Source: Lactarius indigo | Lineage: Eukaryota; Basidiomycota; Agaricomycetes; Russulales; Russulaceae | Direction: 5' to 3' | Assembly (NCBI GenBank): GCA_025766275.1 | Contig: JAFKAC010000240.1 | Coordinates: 1 to 49,434, forward strand | Length of the DNA stretch: 49,434 nt | The notes under the pieces: generated by a model | Told to the model about the DNA's origin: nothing | Databases searched by the model: none | Seen by the model: only the letters and a program-made list of their open reading frames with translations | Position numbers and translations under genes: made by a program | Shown: positions 33,041 to 48,224 of the stretch, piece by piece | Layout of the letters: every line of letters begins with the position of its first letter | How positions within the stretch are numbered: the stretch's first letter is position 1

Positions 33041-33048
33041 TATAAAAT
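33041..33048 (+). promoter_or_regulatory. TATA-like box of BiP gene (TATAAAAT)
   Basis: This AT-rich TATA-like box lies 54 bases before the start codon, at a plausible core-promoter position. Confidence 0.45.
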
Positions 33049-33094
33049 CGAGTTTCAACAGTGCTGTTTGTCCTCCATCTTTTTCTCCCTCAAT

Positions 33095-35679
<2,585 letters not shown>

Positions 35680-35762
35680 TAATACACGCGAACATCGATA
35701 TGTATAGTCACAAGTAATGCCACCCACGATATCTATTAGACGTGCATAAGTCCTGGACCGCT

Positions 35763-37867
35763 CTAAAACCCCTCGTAGCCTCCGTTCCACTGTCCCGTAC
35801 CGCCTTGTTGTCCCATCCCCATTCCTCCTTGTTGGCTCATCCCCATACCACTCATCCCCATCCCCATTCCACCCATGCCCATGTTGCCCATGGCCATATT
35901 TCCCATGTTGCCCATGCCCATGTTGGTCATCCCGCCCATGTTGGTTACACCGTCACCGACCATACCATCGTCGCCCATGCCGCCACCTTCCCACATACCA
36001 CCCGAGCCATCCATGTACGGAAACTGTCCACCCTCTGAGCTGGGGCCGCCTATCCAGCCCATGCCAGGCTGCATCTGCATGCCCGCAGCGTCGAAGCCTG
36101 CGTTGCCAAACCCTGGTGCAATCATGCCCATCATCCCAGCAGCGCCGGGCATCCCCATCGGCATCCCCATGTGCGGCCAGCCCATCCCGACGCCCACCGC
36201 GAGTGGGTTCATACCCATACCCATGCCCATGTCCATCACGTTGTTCGGCCCCCGCCCATGCGGCGCCTTCATCACTCCGCGCGCAGCCATGGGACCACCA
36301 CCGCCACTGCCGGGCCCCATCACCGCGCCGCTGGACTGGACGTTCCCTGAGCCACCACCACGCACGGGTGATTTGGGCCGCAGCGCGTCGACCTCTGGTC
36401 AACGACGAGACCACGCCGTCAGCGTATGGTCTCTTCGAGAGAGAACATACTGAACTGGGACGTACCGGGTGTCATAGGCACGACGGCGCGGCCGCTCTGT
36501 AGCCACCCGCGCATGGCGCCCTCCCACTTGTCCTGGTCCCAGCGCTCGACGCGCTCGACGCCCAGCTCCTGCCCGAGGACGTTCACGCCGCCGTCGAGCT
36601 GCTCGGGGGAGAGACGCGCGTCGGCAGCGCACGCCTGCACAGCGGGCACGTGCGTCTCCTCGCCCTCGGCGAGTACGCTGACCCACCCGCGCCGCAGGGA
36701 GCGCGCGCGAGCGAAGAGCTCGAGGCGCCGCAGGCCGAGACAGAAGTTCTCGATGAGCGTGTACATCTCGGGCGGCTTGCGCGTCGGATCGGTCGGGTCG
36801 CCCTCCCAGAGAATCACGTCCGTGTCTATGATGGGGTTGAGTTGGCGTGCGTTGGTGCATGAGGGGAAAACGCGTACCGACGTTGCAGTGGACGAACCAT
36901 GAGTCTGTCGAGCGACGCACAGTTCCCCGAATACCGATGAGACAGTGTTGTTTGGTGCGCGTGAGCAGGGAGGTCGTCGGTGGGTCTGTCTGAGTAAATA
37001 AAAGTAAATGCGTTGCTGAGTCGGCAGAGTCGCGAGAGGTTGGCACCACATACACCAGGCCCGCGATTGCTCTCTAGATTCGTCTTCACCCAACACACGT
37101 CCTCACAACGACGATAGCCCCACTTGGCGAGGACTTCGCGCCCACGCTCGAGCCCGTCTCCGGCGCCGCTGCCCACCCAAAGAAAGACAAAGGACGGATC
37201 TGCCGCAAGCGTCGCAAGCGGGAGGTCTTGGAGGGTGTTCCAAGAAAAGGAAGAAGATAAGGGTGGATCGAGGACAATGACGTCGAACTTGGACGACTGG
37301 AGCGAGGCAAGCTCGGAGAACGGGAGATACATCGGTGGTAGCGCATACTCTGTCACAGAGGCTTTTTTGAGGGCCAGTAATCGCTGCTGTTTGGGGTATC
37401 TGGTGAGAAGGGAAGTACACGAGATGTATCAGTATACGCAGTTCAGCATGTAACAAAGGGTTTACGAACTCTTCAAAGCGTCTCTCTGGTTCCGCTCCGA
37501 GCACCCAGTTCTGCGGCCATTCACCACCGTCAACATACCGCTGTGAGTAGTCGTTCCGGATGGTCTCCTCCTCGGGGACGTAATTCTCGTAGTGAGCAGC
37601 GCGAGCGCGCTTAGGGGGAGGCAGATCGGTTCTTGGTGGTCTCCGCCGAGGAACCAAGAGGGGCGAAGAGGGCGGGGAAGGGGGTGGGGAAGGTTTGGGA
37701 GAAGGAATGAGGGGAAGCTTGAGGATGGACTGTGGCGGGGAAGAAAGGGTGCGCAGCTTTCGCCTATGGGACTTTTGCGAGTCCCTCACCCGTGTAATCA
37801 GGGCGAGATGTTGGGCCAATATATCGTTGGCAGAGGCCAACACTTCCGTGACGGTGGCCGTGGCCAT
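35763..37867 (-). CDS. METTL14/Kar4-type MT-A70 family protein
   Basis: Model: complement(35763..36394, 36466..36825, 36878..36989, 37054..37399, 37470..37867), 1848 bases, 615 residues. The start MATATVTEVLASAND leads to a proline-rich linker, then NDYSQRYVDGGEWPQN, the typical METTL14/Kar4 entry. The methyltransferase fold shows FDVIVLDPPL, RTKQHCLIGIRGTVRRSTD, VDTDVILWEGDPTDPTRKP and MYTLIENFCLG. The sequence LRPKSPVRGGG matches the end of the METTL14 fold. In animals METTL14 is the RNA-binding, non-catalytic partner of METTL3 in mRNA m6A writing; yeast Kar4 is a related mating and meiosis regulator. DPPL, rather than the catalytic DPPW, fits a non-catalytic partner. The last exon is a methionine/glycine-rich low-complexity tail ending YEGF. 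It is divergent from Noc2 with a 58-base gap. Confidence 0.92.
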
Positions 37868-37925
37868 TAATGAGCCCAAGTGCCGAGCGTCGCGCTCGGT
37901 CCGGTTCATCTGGGACACTCACTCG
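37868..37925. promoter_or_regulatory. 58-base divergent promoter region of METTL14-like and Noc2 genes
   Basis: Only 58 bases separate the two start codons. Both 5' UTRs and any core promoters must lie here or overlap the other gene's coding sequence, so a shared bidirectional promoter is likely. Confidence 0.5.
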
Positions 37926-40540
37926 ATGGCCAAGAGGGGCACAAAAGCCTCGCGCAAGTTCGCTGCGAGCGGTCAGCTCACTAAAAAGATCCAAGCGCGG
38001 AGAAAACACCAGCAAATCCAGAGGAAGAATCAGAAAAATACGGGCGCGAAGAGCAGACGTCGGGAACCCGCTCAGGTGGAGAGCGGAGGCAGTGAAAATG
38101 AGGAGCCTGCAAAGGCAAAAGAGAAAAAAACGAGGCACGTTGCGTTCCATACATACTCTCATTCGGCGAACTCATATCTCCCGTACTGGGATGTAGTCTC
38201 AAAGGTATGTCGGTAGACGACTTTTTGGGCGCGGACTTCATGGAAGAGGACGATGACGAGGTGAGTGCCTACTCTACCCACCTCGAACCCGAACTTGACG
38301 CGTATTGAAGGCCGGAGAGCCTGACATCGGTGCTTCGGAGTCAGAGGACGATGGCGAAAGCGACGATGGCGACGACACCGACGATGAAGATGACGCATCT
38401 TTCGCGTCCGTAGACGAACTCGAAGGTGCTTCACTCTGTTGAATATCTGGCCTTGCTTTCACTTAGCGGTTGATCTACTGCAGACGATGGTGCCGCACAC
38501 ATGCTGGAGCTGTCTAAACTCTCTGAGAAGGATCCTGAGTTTTACAAGTATCTTCAAGAACACGATCGCGAGCTTCTTGACTTTAACATGGGCGACGACG
38601 AAGACGACGTTAGTGACAATGCCGATGACGCTGCGGGACTTGAAGGCGAGCAACTCCCTAGCTTGACTGAGAAAATACTGCGATCTTGGCAAAAATCTCT
38701 TCTCGAGGTAGGTATTGCGTCCTCTAGACAAGTTTTTGACACATCGCGCTTTTTAGACACGGTCCCTACGGGCATTGCGCAAGCTTCTCATCGCATTCCG
38801 CTCTGCTGCACTCATGAACGAAGAAGATAAGGTCCTGGCATGGTCCATCGACAGTCCCGCGGGTGCGCCTCCTGCAGACCGGTATTCAATGCCTATGACT
38901 GAACTCGCGAAATGCAGTATATGACAAACTCGTGAGAACGGCCTTACGATACACCCCTGTGGTCCTGGAACACCATGTCTCGTACAAATTGCTTCCAAAT
39001 GGTCGATAGTACGTTCACATTCCGCACACTCATACCTTCTGATGACTTACGCATCACCAAAGCAAAGCTCCTACACAAACGCGGAAACTTAAGACGTTGC
39101 AGAAGCTTATCATTTCGTTTTTCCACAATATCATCCACATCGTCTCACAGCTCTCTGACCCCGAATTGCTGAAGACGGCGGTCACAGAGAGCACGAAGAT
39201 GATCCCATATGTAACAAGCAGTCGCAAGACTATCAAGCAATATCTCAAAGTTAGTCAGCCTATTGTCTTTGTTCACTCCTGCTTATCTGTACGTTAGGCG
39301 TGCTTGGGCTTATGGTCCACGGCGGACGATAGTGTGAGAATAGCTTCAATCCTCGCCATCCGCAGACTCGCTTGTGCAGCCGACGAGTCCATCCTGGACC
39401 TTGTGCTAAAAGTCGGTATTCAATCAGAGGTCTAAGCGATGCCTGACCCTCGTTTACATTAGAACACTTACCAAATATTAGTTAAATCTTCGAAGAATAC
39501 CAGTGCCCATTCCTTGCCGTCCATCACTTTCATGAAGAACTCCGCTTCAGAAATTTTTTGTCTCGATCATCAGGCCGCGTACCAGCACGCGTTCGGGTAT
39601 ATTCGACAATTGGCCATTCATCTTCGTAACAGTATGAAATTGAAAACGAAGGTAATCCAAATATTTATCATCTGCGCATCCCTTTTCATCTCGATTTTTT
39701 AGGACTCGTACAAGCAAGTCTATAATTGGCAATATATCCATGCTATCGACTTTTGGTCACTGCTCCTCGGGCGGGCATGCGAAACCCAGGGACCTTCTGA
39801 CGGTGTGAAGAACAGCGATCTGCAACCCCTCATTTACCCACTTGTACAGGTGGCTACGGGAGCTATCAAGTATTTCACAGTCATCTTCCCCAGACTCATG
39901 CACTCACGTGCGCATCCTCCATAGGCTCCTCCCACACCCCCGATCTTATCCCCTTCACTTGCATCTTGTTCGGTCATTAATCCACCTTACGAGACACACT
40001 CTCACATACATTCCCCTCGCGCCCCACCTTCTACCGATATTGACCGCAACCCTGGCCTCCAAGTCCAAGGCATCAACCTTACGGCCCCTAGACTTCGAGA
40101 CTACTCTCCGTGCTCCACAACAGTACTTGCACACGCACGTGTACGCAGAAGGTCTTGCGCAAGAAACTGCCTATCTGGCCGCAGAGTGGCTCTCTGTGCG
40201 CGTTGTCCATGGCAGCATTGCCTTCCCGGAACTTGTCGTTCCTATCGTCGCTTCCCTACGCCGTTCGCTGAAAGCCGGGAACGGCGGCCCCAAAGTGAGG
40301 GCTACCACAAAAGCACTCGTGGAACGCATCGAGGAAAGTACCCGTTGGATATCCGAGCGCCGCGCTGGGGTCGCTTTCGCGCCTAGACAGACCGCTACTG
40401 TCAATCTATGGGAGGCGGCCTTGCAGCTCGACGACGCGCCGCTCGTCAAGTACGTCCGCGTGCTGCGTAAGACCCGCGAAAGACAGCGTAAGCTTGTCGA
40501 AAAGGCGCGTGCATTTCCTCACATCGCCTTTTCGTTGTGA
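37926..40540 (+). CDS. NOC2: Nucleolar complex protein Noc2 (60S ribosome assembly)
   Basis: Model: join(37926..38143, 38197..38260, 38311..38425, 38484..38707, 38757..38862, 38918..39008, 39063..39249, 39298..39411, 39463..39651, 39703..39869, 39925..40540), 2091 bases, 696 residues. The N-terminus is lysine/arginine-rich (SRKFAASGQLTKKIQARRKH), then strongly acidic, as in Noc2. The conserved helical body includes EKDPEFYKYLQEHDRELLDF, RALRKLLIAF, YDKLVRTALRYTP, LKTLQKLIISFFHNI and YPLHLHLVRSLIHL. Noc2 pairs with Noc1 and Noc3 to carry pre-60S particles from nucleolus to nucleoplasm. The C-terminus is uncertain: the frame ends SL at 40540, but a further in-frame ARKGENEVLEE at 40562-40595 resembles the family end and may be reached by an unusual splice near 40505. 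Confidence 0.9.
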
Positions 40541-43500
40541 CTAAATTGTCCTACCTTAGGCACGCAAGGGCGAAAATGAGGTTCTCGAAGAGTGAGCACC
40601 CCGCGTCTCTTGGGTCCAAAAGTGGTGTACCCGGCCGTGGCAGCCAATAAGCTTTCTACGGCCCTTGGCCCTTGTCCCGGATATGGAGAATTGGAAGTGG
40701 TCCACTAACGTGATACTACCTAACCTCGTGTATCCTCATGAAACGAATTCTCTGATACGTCTGGACATGTGGTCGTAGACCTCGGGTAGGTAGACTCTAT
40801 GTCTTTGACAAATTCTTGGCGCTTGAAGGTCTTGCTGGACCGTGCGTTTCCGTGCTTACCGGTCAAACACCTCAACGAAGGTCGCCCGCAGAGATGTTTA
40901 TAACGTAGGTTTGTTACACCGAAAGTTACACCGAAAGTGATGCGTACGGTAGACCGTGACGTAGGCGCTTCTTCTGCCTGCGAGCCATGTGTTGCTAGTT
41001 CCTCCAGATCTTCTGTGTAGTTTTTGTCACGCAAAACTGCACGTTAATGACGACACGAATTTTCTCGACGAGGACTGGCAAGGTGTAGGCTGTGATGTAG
41101 GCATCGACGGGCACTTTCCACCGCCACGCGCCCACTCGTTGTCTCGGTCACCTCTACCGACCGAAGAGTTCGTAACATTGTACCTGGGTATCTATGGCCC
41201 AACACCGGGAATAGTTCGGCGGCCTCATACCTTGACGTACAGCCGGTCCTCTTCGAGACGTCTGGGTCAATGCCTCAACTCGCAGATTATTTTTGCCGTG
41301 TGTGTTCTGCGAGGAGGGGCACGTTGCTTGCACGTGCGGCAGACAGGGTTGTCATCGGCTGGAGCGGTTTGCGGGTTGAAACGAAGTCTCAGAAGCAGGA
41401 GACACGCCAATGGTTGCCAGCATGTGCAACATACAAAGTTAGCGGCCTCGCACTACGCCCATCAGTCGTTCTATTCTACCGATCCTCTGTGAACCCAGAA
41501 GCCCTTAGGGCCGCGTAAGCCCCCTCAGTCAGAACACCTTTTGGGTGTTGCCGCGCGTGTGTCCAAGCGGCGCGGAAGCAAAGTGTAGCGGCGGCCGCGG
41601 ATACCTGCTCTGCTCCTATGGGTATGAGTTTGGCCGCGTTTGTGATGACAGGTTCCCTTGGGCTATCTCGGTGCGGTATATCGTAATGCTACATCTCACG
41701 ATCAACACCGTTCTCCTCTGAACCTAGGAAACAGGGTGGTACAAGGCGATCAAAGTTAATTCGAGCGCCCAAGCAGAAAAAAGGAGAAAACATCGACATT
41801 TCCTGAATACAGTAAGTCAGACACTCCGGGGTCATCTGTGTTGGTTCGGAACACTAAATACAATGTCAATGTGAGCTGCACATCTCCAGGCACAAGGACG
41901 GAGCATCGAAGCCTCGCCCTTGCTTTTTTTATCGCTGACAAACCGACATCACGAAAGCCTGAGCACCACGAAAACGGGAAAAGGAAAATTCGCACACAAG
42001 CCGCGAGGATCCCTTTTTTCGTGAATAATACGCCGCCTTACACATACCATCACATCACACGCAAGAAGTTCGGCGGGCCTGAGTGCAGAGAGGCGTCGGA
42101 TGACAAACGCGTGGACACTGGCTGTAGCTTCGCCAAGAGTTTATTGCGCATCCTCGACTCGGAGTCATTGCGCTCGGCTTATTTGGTTGTCTTATTTTCC
42201 AAAGTTTCGCGGTCATCGCGTTTCCCGCGCACACATACGTCGCGACGGGCGCTTCGTCTGAACTCCGTTTCGAACAGAAAGATGAGTGCCACAAGTCCCT
42301 ATCTAACGTATGCGGGAAGTAGCTTACCGCACTTCTCGATCGGATGATTTTGGAAACCGGATGCAGTAAAACACATACTCTAAATAATTCCTTTTCTGGA
42401 CATCGAGCTCTACGTCTGTCACTGTGGGCCCGGTGCACAACGCGCCAGGGTATGTATTGTATGTGAGAAGAAATTCGAATGGCTAGCCCGAGGTACTTCT
42501 GAGTGAAAGACATGTCAGAGGGACGATGGGTTTCGTGATGCATGATATGCGCTGCTCACCGCATCTGCAACAGCATCTGCAACATGTGGCGCTTGCGGTC
42601 TGTCCATGGGGATGGAAGCACAGCACCATTTAGACATACTTAGACATACGACATACGCTCTGTCCTGTTCAAGACGATTGGTAGTTGTTCTGGCACGGCA
42701 AACCCAGCAGCCTATGGGACTGCTATATTGGAAAAGGCCGTTTTTTATGGAAGAATACCACCGACTGCAACAATCTTCCAGGATTCATGCACTCTGCAAT
42801 CAATCAACACTTCTTGTGTGGTTGTACGTACGTCTCCTAACGGCACCTGTATCTGCCAACAGGTTGCAGTGACAGAAACTATAACCGTTTTGTAAAAGTC
42901 ACATCCTTGCGGCGTAGTCTATCGTTCGTTGCAATAGCTGTCTTGTCACTACCATACACCGAAAAAGATTTTCCACCAAGGTCGTCCAATTCCTTTAAGA
43001 GTCTTCTCATAACCCTCCTTTAGCCGGACGTAGTGTAGCGGCATTGATGTGGGTTGCAGGACTGTTTGCGGAATTGGGACCTAAAATTTTCCAGAAGGTT
43101 TTTTTTTACACGCGCGAAATCATCAAAGACCACTAACTCGACGTGAGACCTGGTTCTTTTGAAGTGCGTTTGTTGCAGCCACGGCGTTTTCGGTCAATGC
43201 AGGATGGTCCGCCAGGGCGGAAAGGAATGCCTTCAACTGAAGGTTCGGACGGAGCGGGTCTGCTGGCCAGTCTGCGGCGATATGCCGAAGGCGCTGTTGT
43301 GCATGCCTGAGGTGCTTGTCGACATCGTCGTCGTATCGAAACTAGCCTCGGTCCGGCCAGTGACACCCCCGCGTCCACGTGGTCAAGCGCGTTCCGACGG
43401 GATTGATTGGCTTGGGCTTCCGACTTGTCTGTCGACTTGTCGCTCCAACTGGGCAAGGTCAGTAGAACATGGAAACCTGTCTCAGAATCGCAGCTCCAAC

Positions 43501-45262
43501 TGAAGTCGTTAATGCAAGCTATGGGGGGTTTCACTTCCGATTCCTACTCTCACGTATGGCATATTTACTCCAGGTGACTTCGATGCAACCCCACAAGGTC
43601 TGCGTCACGGCAGCGGCGAACCTTGTACCACACCGCGGCTTCGTGTCCTCCTGGGATATATGGTTGTGCACCTGTGATCCGACATGCCGGGACGCTGACT
43701 TCTGTGTCCGGAGGCGTCCTCGTTATGAACGCATGTTGGTGACCTCGGCTCATCTCAGTATCCTCTCGTATCTCTAGCCTTCCGTGAGTAATTGTCGGCT
43801 CTGCTCGCCATTTGCGTTGGCCCTCCCCAGAACGTGGGCACGAATTGGTGGTTCTCCTTTACATCATATTTATGTTTCGGTGGGTTAGGGTCATTGTTTA
43901 TCACGGTACTGTATCCGCGTGCTCAGGGTTCAGGAAAATGCCTCATCAATGCGACTTGGACGGGTTCTATGTTCCATACAGCTTCTTCATCAAGAAGGCC
44001 GTTATTTGCTAACGACCCAAGGGTCATCAGGAATGGACGGCGGTCATATCGGGCACGCCCACGATTATCTCTTTCCTCGCTCAGTCGGTCCCGCATCACG
44101 TCTACTTCTGAAAACGAGGTCCTCGTCCTAGTCAGTCCCACATCATGTGGCGCTCTCCTTTGCTTCCGGGAATCCTACATCGGGTTGCATGGTGCCGCCT
44201 TACTTTTTCATCGACTCGCTTTGCTCTGAAACTCCGCTACGCATCTCGCTTCTCTATCTTGACGTAACTATCCTAACCAATCCTCGGGTTCGTCGTGTCT
44301 TCTATAGTCTGCTTCAAGTCTTTCTGCTCATTCATGGAACGAGGTGGTGTTGTCCATGCAGCTTGTTGCCCCTCGAGGGCCGATTTGAGCCCTGAAACTC
44401 TTCGTGATCGATATAACTGTAAACAGTCAGGTCGTCTACTCGGTTTCCCCCCCTCCACTGACCCATCGCCGTGGAAGCGTCTCATCCCGGGGTTCTGCCA
44501 AAATAGTTGTAGTCGATAACACCGTCACTGGCTTCAGCGCCCATGGTCGGATATAGCATCACCTGACCGAACGCCGTGGGAGCTCATACACTGTATTGCG
44601 AGGATTATCTGATCATCTGCTGAATAGTAATCGTTATTCCCCCTTGACTGTTGTTCGGGGGTATTTGCTCGTTTTAGACGCTCATACCGCGCCTCTGCAA
44701 ACGATAGTCACTGCGCACACTTGCAGCCAACCGCCGGTGAAAGGAGGGGGTCGCGCGCGACGTTGTCATGTAAATATGTCCGTCAGTGTGTTGACTTACT
44801 GTACCGTTGCGAGCACGGCGGGGGTGCTGCGGGGAATTACAAATGATCACTGACACGAACGCGGCGGGACGGGGACAGTGTGGCCGTGCGGCTGTGCAGT
44901 CGCACGGCGCACGGCCGACTCGGAAACAACACCTTTCTTGTTCGTGCTTCCACTCCGCCAGAGTCCTCGTGAAGCGTCGCGCAGAATGTCATGCTGTGGT
45001 TCAGCTCGGACACATGAGGGGAACAGCAGGAGTGTGCCAACAGGTGGCACTCTCCAACCGTTCCCATTTCTCACCAGCCAGCTGCCCACCCGGGATTAAC
45101 CCCTTCCTCGAAAAATCATCCTTCCACCCCCCCAGCATCTCATCCCCTCCACCAGTACACGCGCTCTCGCAGTTTGGTGGGACTCAATCCCCGCCTCCTC
45201 CGTCGTCCACGACGCATGGCTCCCTCGCGCCTTCCCCCCCTCCCCATAGCCCTCAAGTGAAT
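40541..45262. other. Long gene-poor region
   Basis: About 4.7 kb holds only short, unrecognised open frames. The longest, 41838-42347 on the plus strand, has no ATG start and biased composition. I found no transposon ends, RNA genes or long repeats. A short direct repeat ACACCGAAAGTTACACCGAA lies at 40917-40936, and an 8-bp inverted repeat GCCGTGCG/CGCACGGC at 44883-44908 near the start of the next gene. Relics too decayed to read could be present. Confidence 0.45.
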
Positions 45263-48125
45263 ATGTTCCACGGTAGCTCGTCAGCTGATCTTTCTAATTC
45301 CTTGAGCCCGTTACGACGACCTAGCCCTTCTTACCCTGCCGCTGGGAATCCAAACCTGCTCTCCACGTATCGACCTTCTATTGCCATTCCTGCGCCGTCG
45401 GTAGCCACCACAGATGAAGGAAAGATTGTCGGTTTCTATTGACTTTGGTAAGCTCCGTACTACTACTACGTTGAGCTTTGGATTAACGGTTATGGTCTAG
45501 GGACTACTTTCTCTGGTGTGGTGAGTATATCTCTCCACTAGCGTAACCCATGGGACGTCGAACCATCATGTGTGTCGCAGGCGTATGGCTCATCGCGCAT
45601 TGCTGCTGGAAAAGTACAACAAATTCTACATTGGCCAGGGGCAATGGAGACTTTTAGGAAAGTTCCGACTTGTCTGCTGTACGACGAGCGCGGACAAGTC
45701 CTCGCCTGGGGCCTGGAGGCGAAAAACGCCAACACCGGTGCCCGGATCAATCAAGTGTGAATGGTACGACATTGTAACGGCAACTATTCCAGTTTCAAAA
45801 GTCACCAGCGTTACACCCCCAACAGGTTCAAACTATTCCTCGAGCCTCATGCACTTCGAGATCAGAACACGGTCGACCCGCGATTACCTCCTTTACCAGT
45901 AAGGAAACCGGTGCCGACGATCGTATGAGCTAACGCCTCTTTCCCCAGCCTGGAAGAAGCCCATCCATCTCATCGTGGACTTCTTGTATTGCATGTGGGA
46001 ATACGCAAAAGAACAGATAACCGCGAGATCGGCGCGGTCGCGGACCTTGGTGAGAGATAATACCCTCTGTTTCCTTCTGTGCGTACTTCCCTCTGGGGTC
46101 TAATTGTAGATTCCGCCGATGTTTGGTTGACGGTTCCTGCTGCTTGGGACGCAAAGGGGGTGTGAATTGATGCGCGAGGCGGCGATTACCGCTGGCCTTG
46201 TCCAGTCAGTGGGAGCACGAGACCGCGACTGGCGAGATCGCCTCCACATCATCACGTACGCTTCTTTCTACCCGCGCCTCTACTCCATTTAATATCATTG
46301 GGGTTCTTGTCATTCAGTGAAACCCGAGGCAGCGGCCGTGCATTGTGCGCACCTGACCGACCTTCACAAACTGAAGCCCAGTCAGATATTCATGATTTGT
46401 GATGCTGGAGGTGGCACAGTCGTATGTATTGTATTTCACAACTATTTTTGGGACCCACTCGCCTCATGCTGCTGCGGTAACACCACAGGACCTGGCTGTG
46501 TATCAAATCCTAGGTCAGCTGGCCACTCTCGAGATAGCGGAGATGTGCGCCCGTTCAGGGGCCAATTGTGGCTCCCTATTCCTGGATTTGCGCTTTCGCG
46601 AACTCGTGCGGACATTGCTCGCGACCATCCTGCTCATCTTGATGCCGCGAGCTTGGCATATTTCATGCATTCGTTTCAGCGAAAACAGAGAAGATTACGT
46701 ACAGGGGTGAGGTTGATGATGGTACGAGGAACACACACTTTTCTTTGCCCTCATGCTCTCGCTGAACTTCGACAGGTTCTATGTTCAACTTCACGTGCTT
46801 CAATGTGGAAGACCCGCATGACCCCCAAGTTGGCTTGTTCAATGGGGAACTTTCCATTCCTGGCAACCTCTTACGCCGGGAAGTATTCGACCCTGTTGTG
46901 AACCAGGTGCGGTAACTCTTACGATTTCTTTTTTGGCTACGAGTGCCATTACGTGTTACACTGACGTCTACTATTTGCAGGCACTAGAACTCATAGAAGA
47001 ACAAATGAAGAAGGTCAATCAACGAATTGATGCCCTCCTTCTCGTGGAGGCTTTTCCGGGAGCACGTACTTATTCAAGCGAGTCCAGGTCAGTAGCTTCC
47101 ACGCACGTTTCGTACCTGCTCGGAGAAGATCTTTTGAATATCTTTTTTTGGCTCCCAGGAACGGTTCGGCGGACGAGTAAAGGTCATCGCGCGCCCTCGG
47201 ATGCCGATACGGCTACGGCCGTGTGCGGCACAATATGGCCTGGCGCGTCGTCCTCTCGTATCTTCGGTGGTTTGCGCCTCGGTCCTACATGATGAAGGTA
47301 CGCCACTTGACATGCCTACGTATTCAACCTGACCCCATGTCATATCATTCAGGTTAAATTACCCGCGGAACCGGAAGACTTCATGAAGCGTCCAGCTTAT
47401 GTCTCTCAGAATAACGCGGGAGTTTCCATTTGCGAGAACAGGTAAACGATTTGTTCGTGTTTCCAATTCTCCTGTGAGAGAACCGACGTCCTGTTGCACA
47501 GGCTGCAGTACTTGGTGGCGAAGGGCGCTATTCTACGCAAAGGGTTCGTATGCTTCGTTTTTCGAGCCAGTTCTTTTGATGGCTGAGTTCATCGTCTAGT
47601 CAAAAGATCAAGACCAAGTTCTGGTGAGTGTGACACATGTACAACTGGGAACATTAGAAATGACCATCTCGAAAGTAATAATCACAAACCCCACACGGTA
47701 GCGACCAAGGCGTTTTCAGTCCTTTTTTTTGTTTTAGCTCACGTTAGTCCGTACAGACCGCGTATTTGTTGCAACGATGTATACGTCAGACGCTGACAAG
47801 ATCATGCCATACACGGATAAATGAGTCTAGAGCGTAGAAGAGGTGATTGCATGTCCGACGATAACTTCTCTAGGGCGAGACACTTGAACTGTGTAAGTGG
47901 ACCGTAGACATCGGTTCACTGCCATCATTTCAAGAAAACGCCAGCATGCCTACCCAGAACGGATTTTATACAGGTACGTAGCAATATATTTGTAGTGACG
48001 GATGGAATGGACTCTGTTGCGCAGATTTTGAACTCGGACTCGAACTGGACGGGGCAGAGGTCCGCGGGATCTTGCTATACGAAGAACGTGAATGGGGCCG
48101 GGTGGTATTTGATATGTTGTCTTGA
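45263..48125 (+). pseudogene. Decayed HSPA12-like Hsp70/actin-fold ATPase gene
   Basis: The order of motifs matches HSPA12-like Hsp70 relatives, which are abundant in basidiomycetes. After a proline/serine-rich leader come SIDFGTTFSGVAYGS, GAMETFRKVPTCLLYDE, EWFKLFLEPHALRDQNTVD, DSADVWLTVPAAWDAKG, MREAAITAGLVQSVGARD, EPEAAAVHCAHLTD, FMICDAGGGTVDLAVYQILG, GELSIPGNLLRREVFDPVVN, GGFSGSTYLFKRVQ and WTVDIGSLPSFQENASMP, ending FDMLS at 48125. Introns are recognisable, but the frame shifts by one base at several places: about 45435, 45735, 46020, 46155, 46619-46680 and 47050. A functional full-length ATPase is therefore unlikely. No ER signal or KDEL-like end is present. Multiple sequence errors are a less likely explanation, since nearby conserved genes are clean. 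Confidence 0.85.
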
Positions 48126-48185
48126 TGACCGCTCTTTCTCGGTTGGGTTTAATTGGTTGCTTTGTCGGTAGCGACGCATTTTATT

Positions 48186-48224
48186 ATCGTCATTGTCATC
48201 ATCGTCATCGTCATCATCTTTCAT
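48186..48224 (+). repeat. Microsatellite of TCA/TCG triplets
   Basis: An irregular run built from ATCGTC, ATTGTC and ATCATC triplets covers about 39 bases in non-coding DNA. Confidence 0.7.

Larger units (their letters stand above)
31899..33094. other. Intergenic region upstream of BiP
   Basis: About 1.2 kb lies between the start of the broken sedolisin (-) and the BiP start (+). No gene is seen. The last 120 bases hold the UPRE-like site and TATA-like box listed separately. Confidence 0.5.

Noticed and set aside
41838..42347. 169-codon open frame on the plus strand
   Set aside because: No ATG at the start, no recognisable domain, atypical composition, no splice partners.
43792..44229. Hydrophobic plus-strand frame that might be a membrane protein remnant
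   Set aside because: The patches are short and no family could be recognised or extended in either direction.
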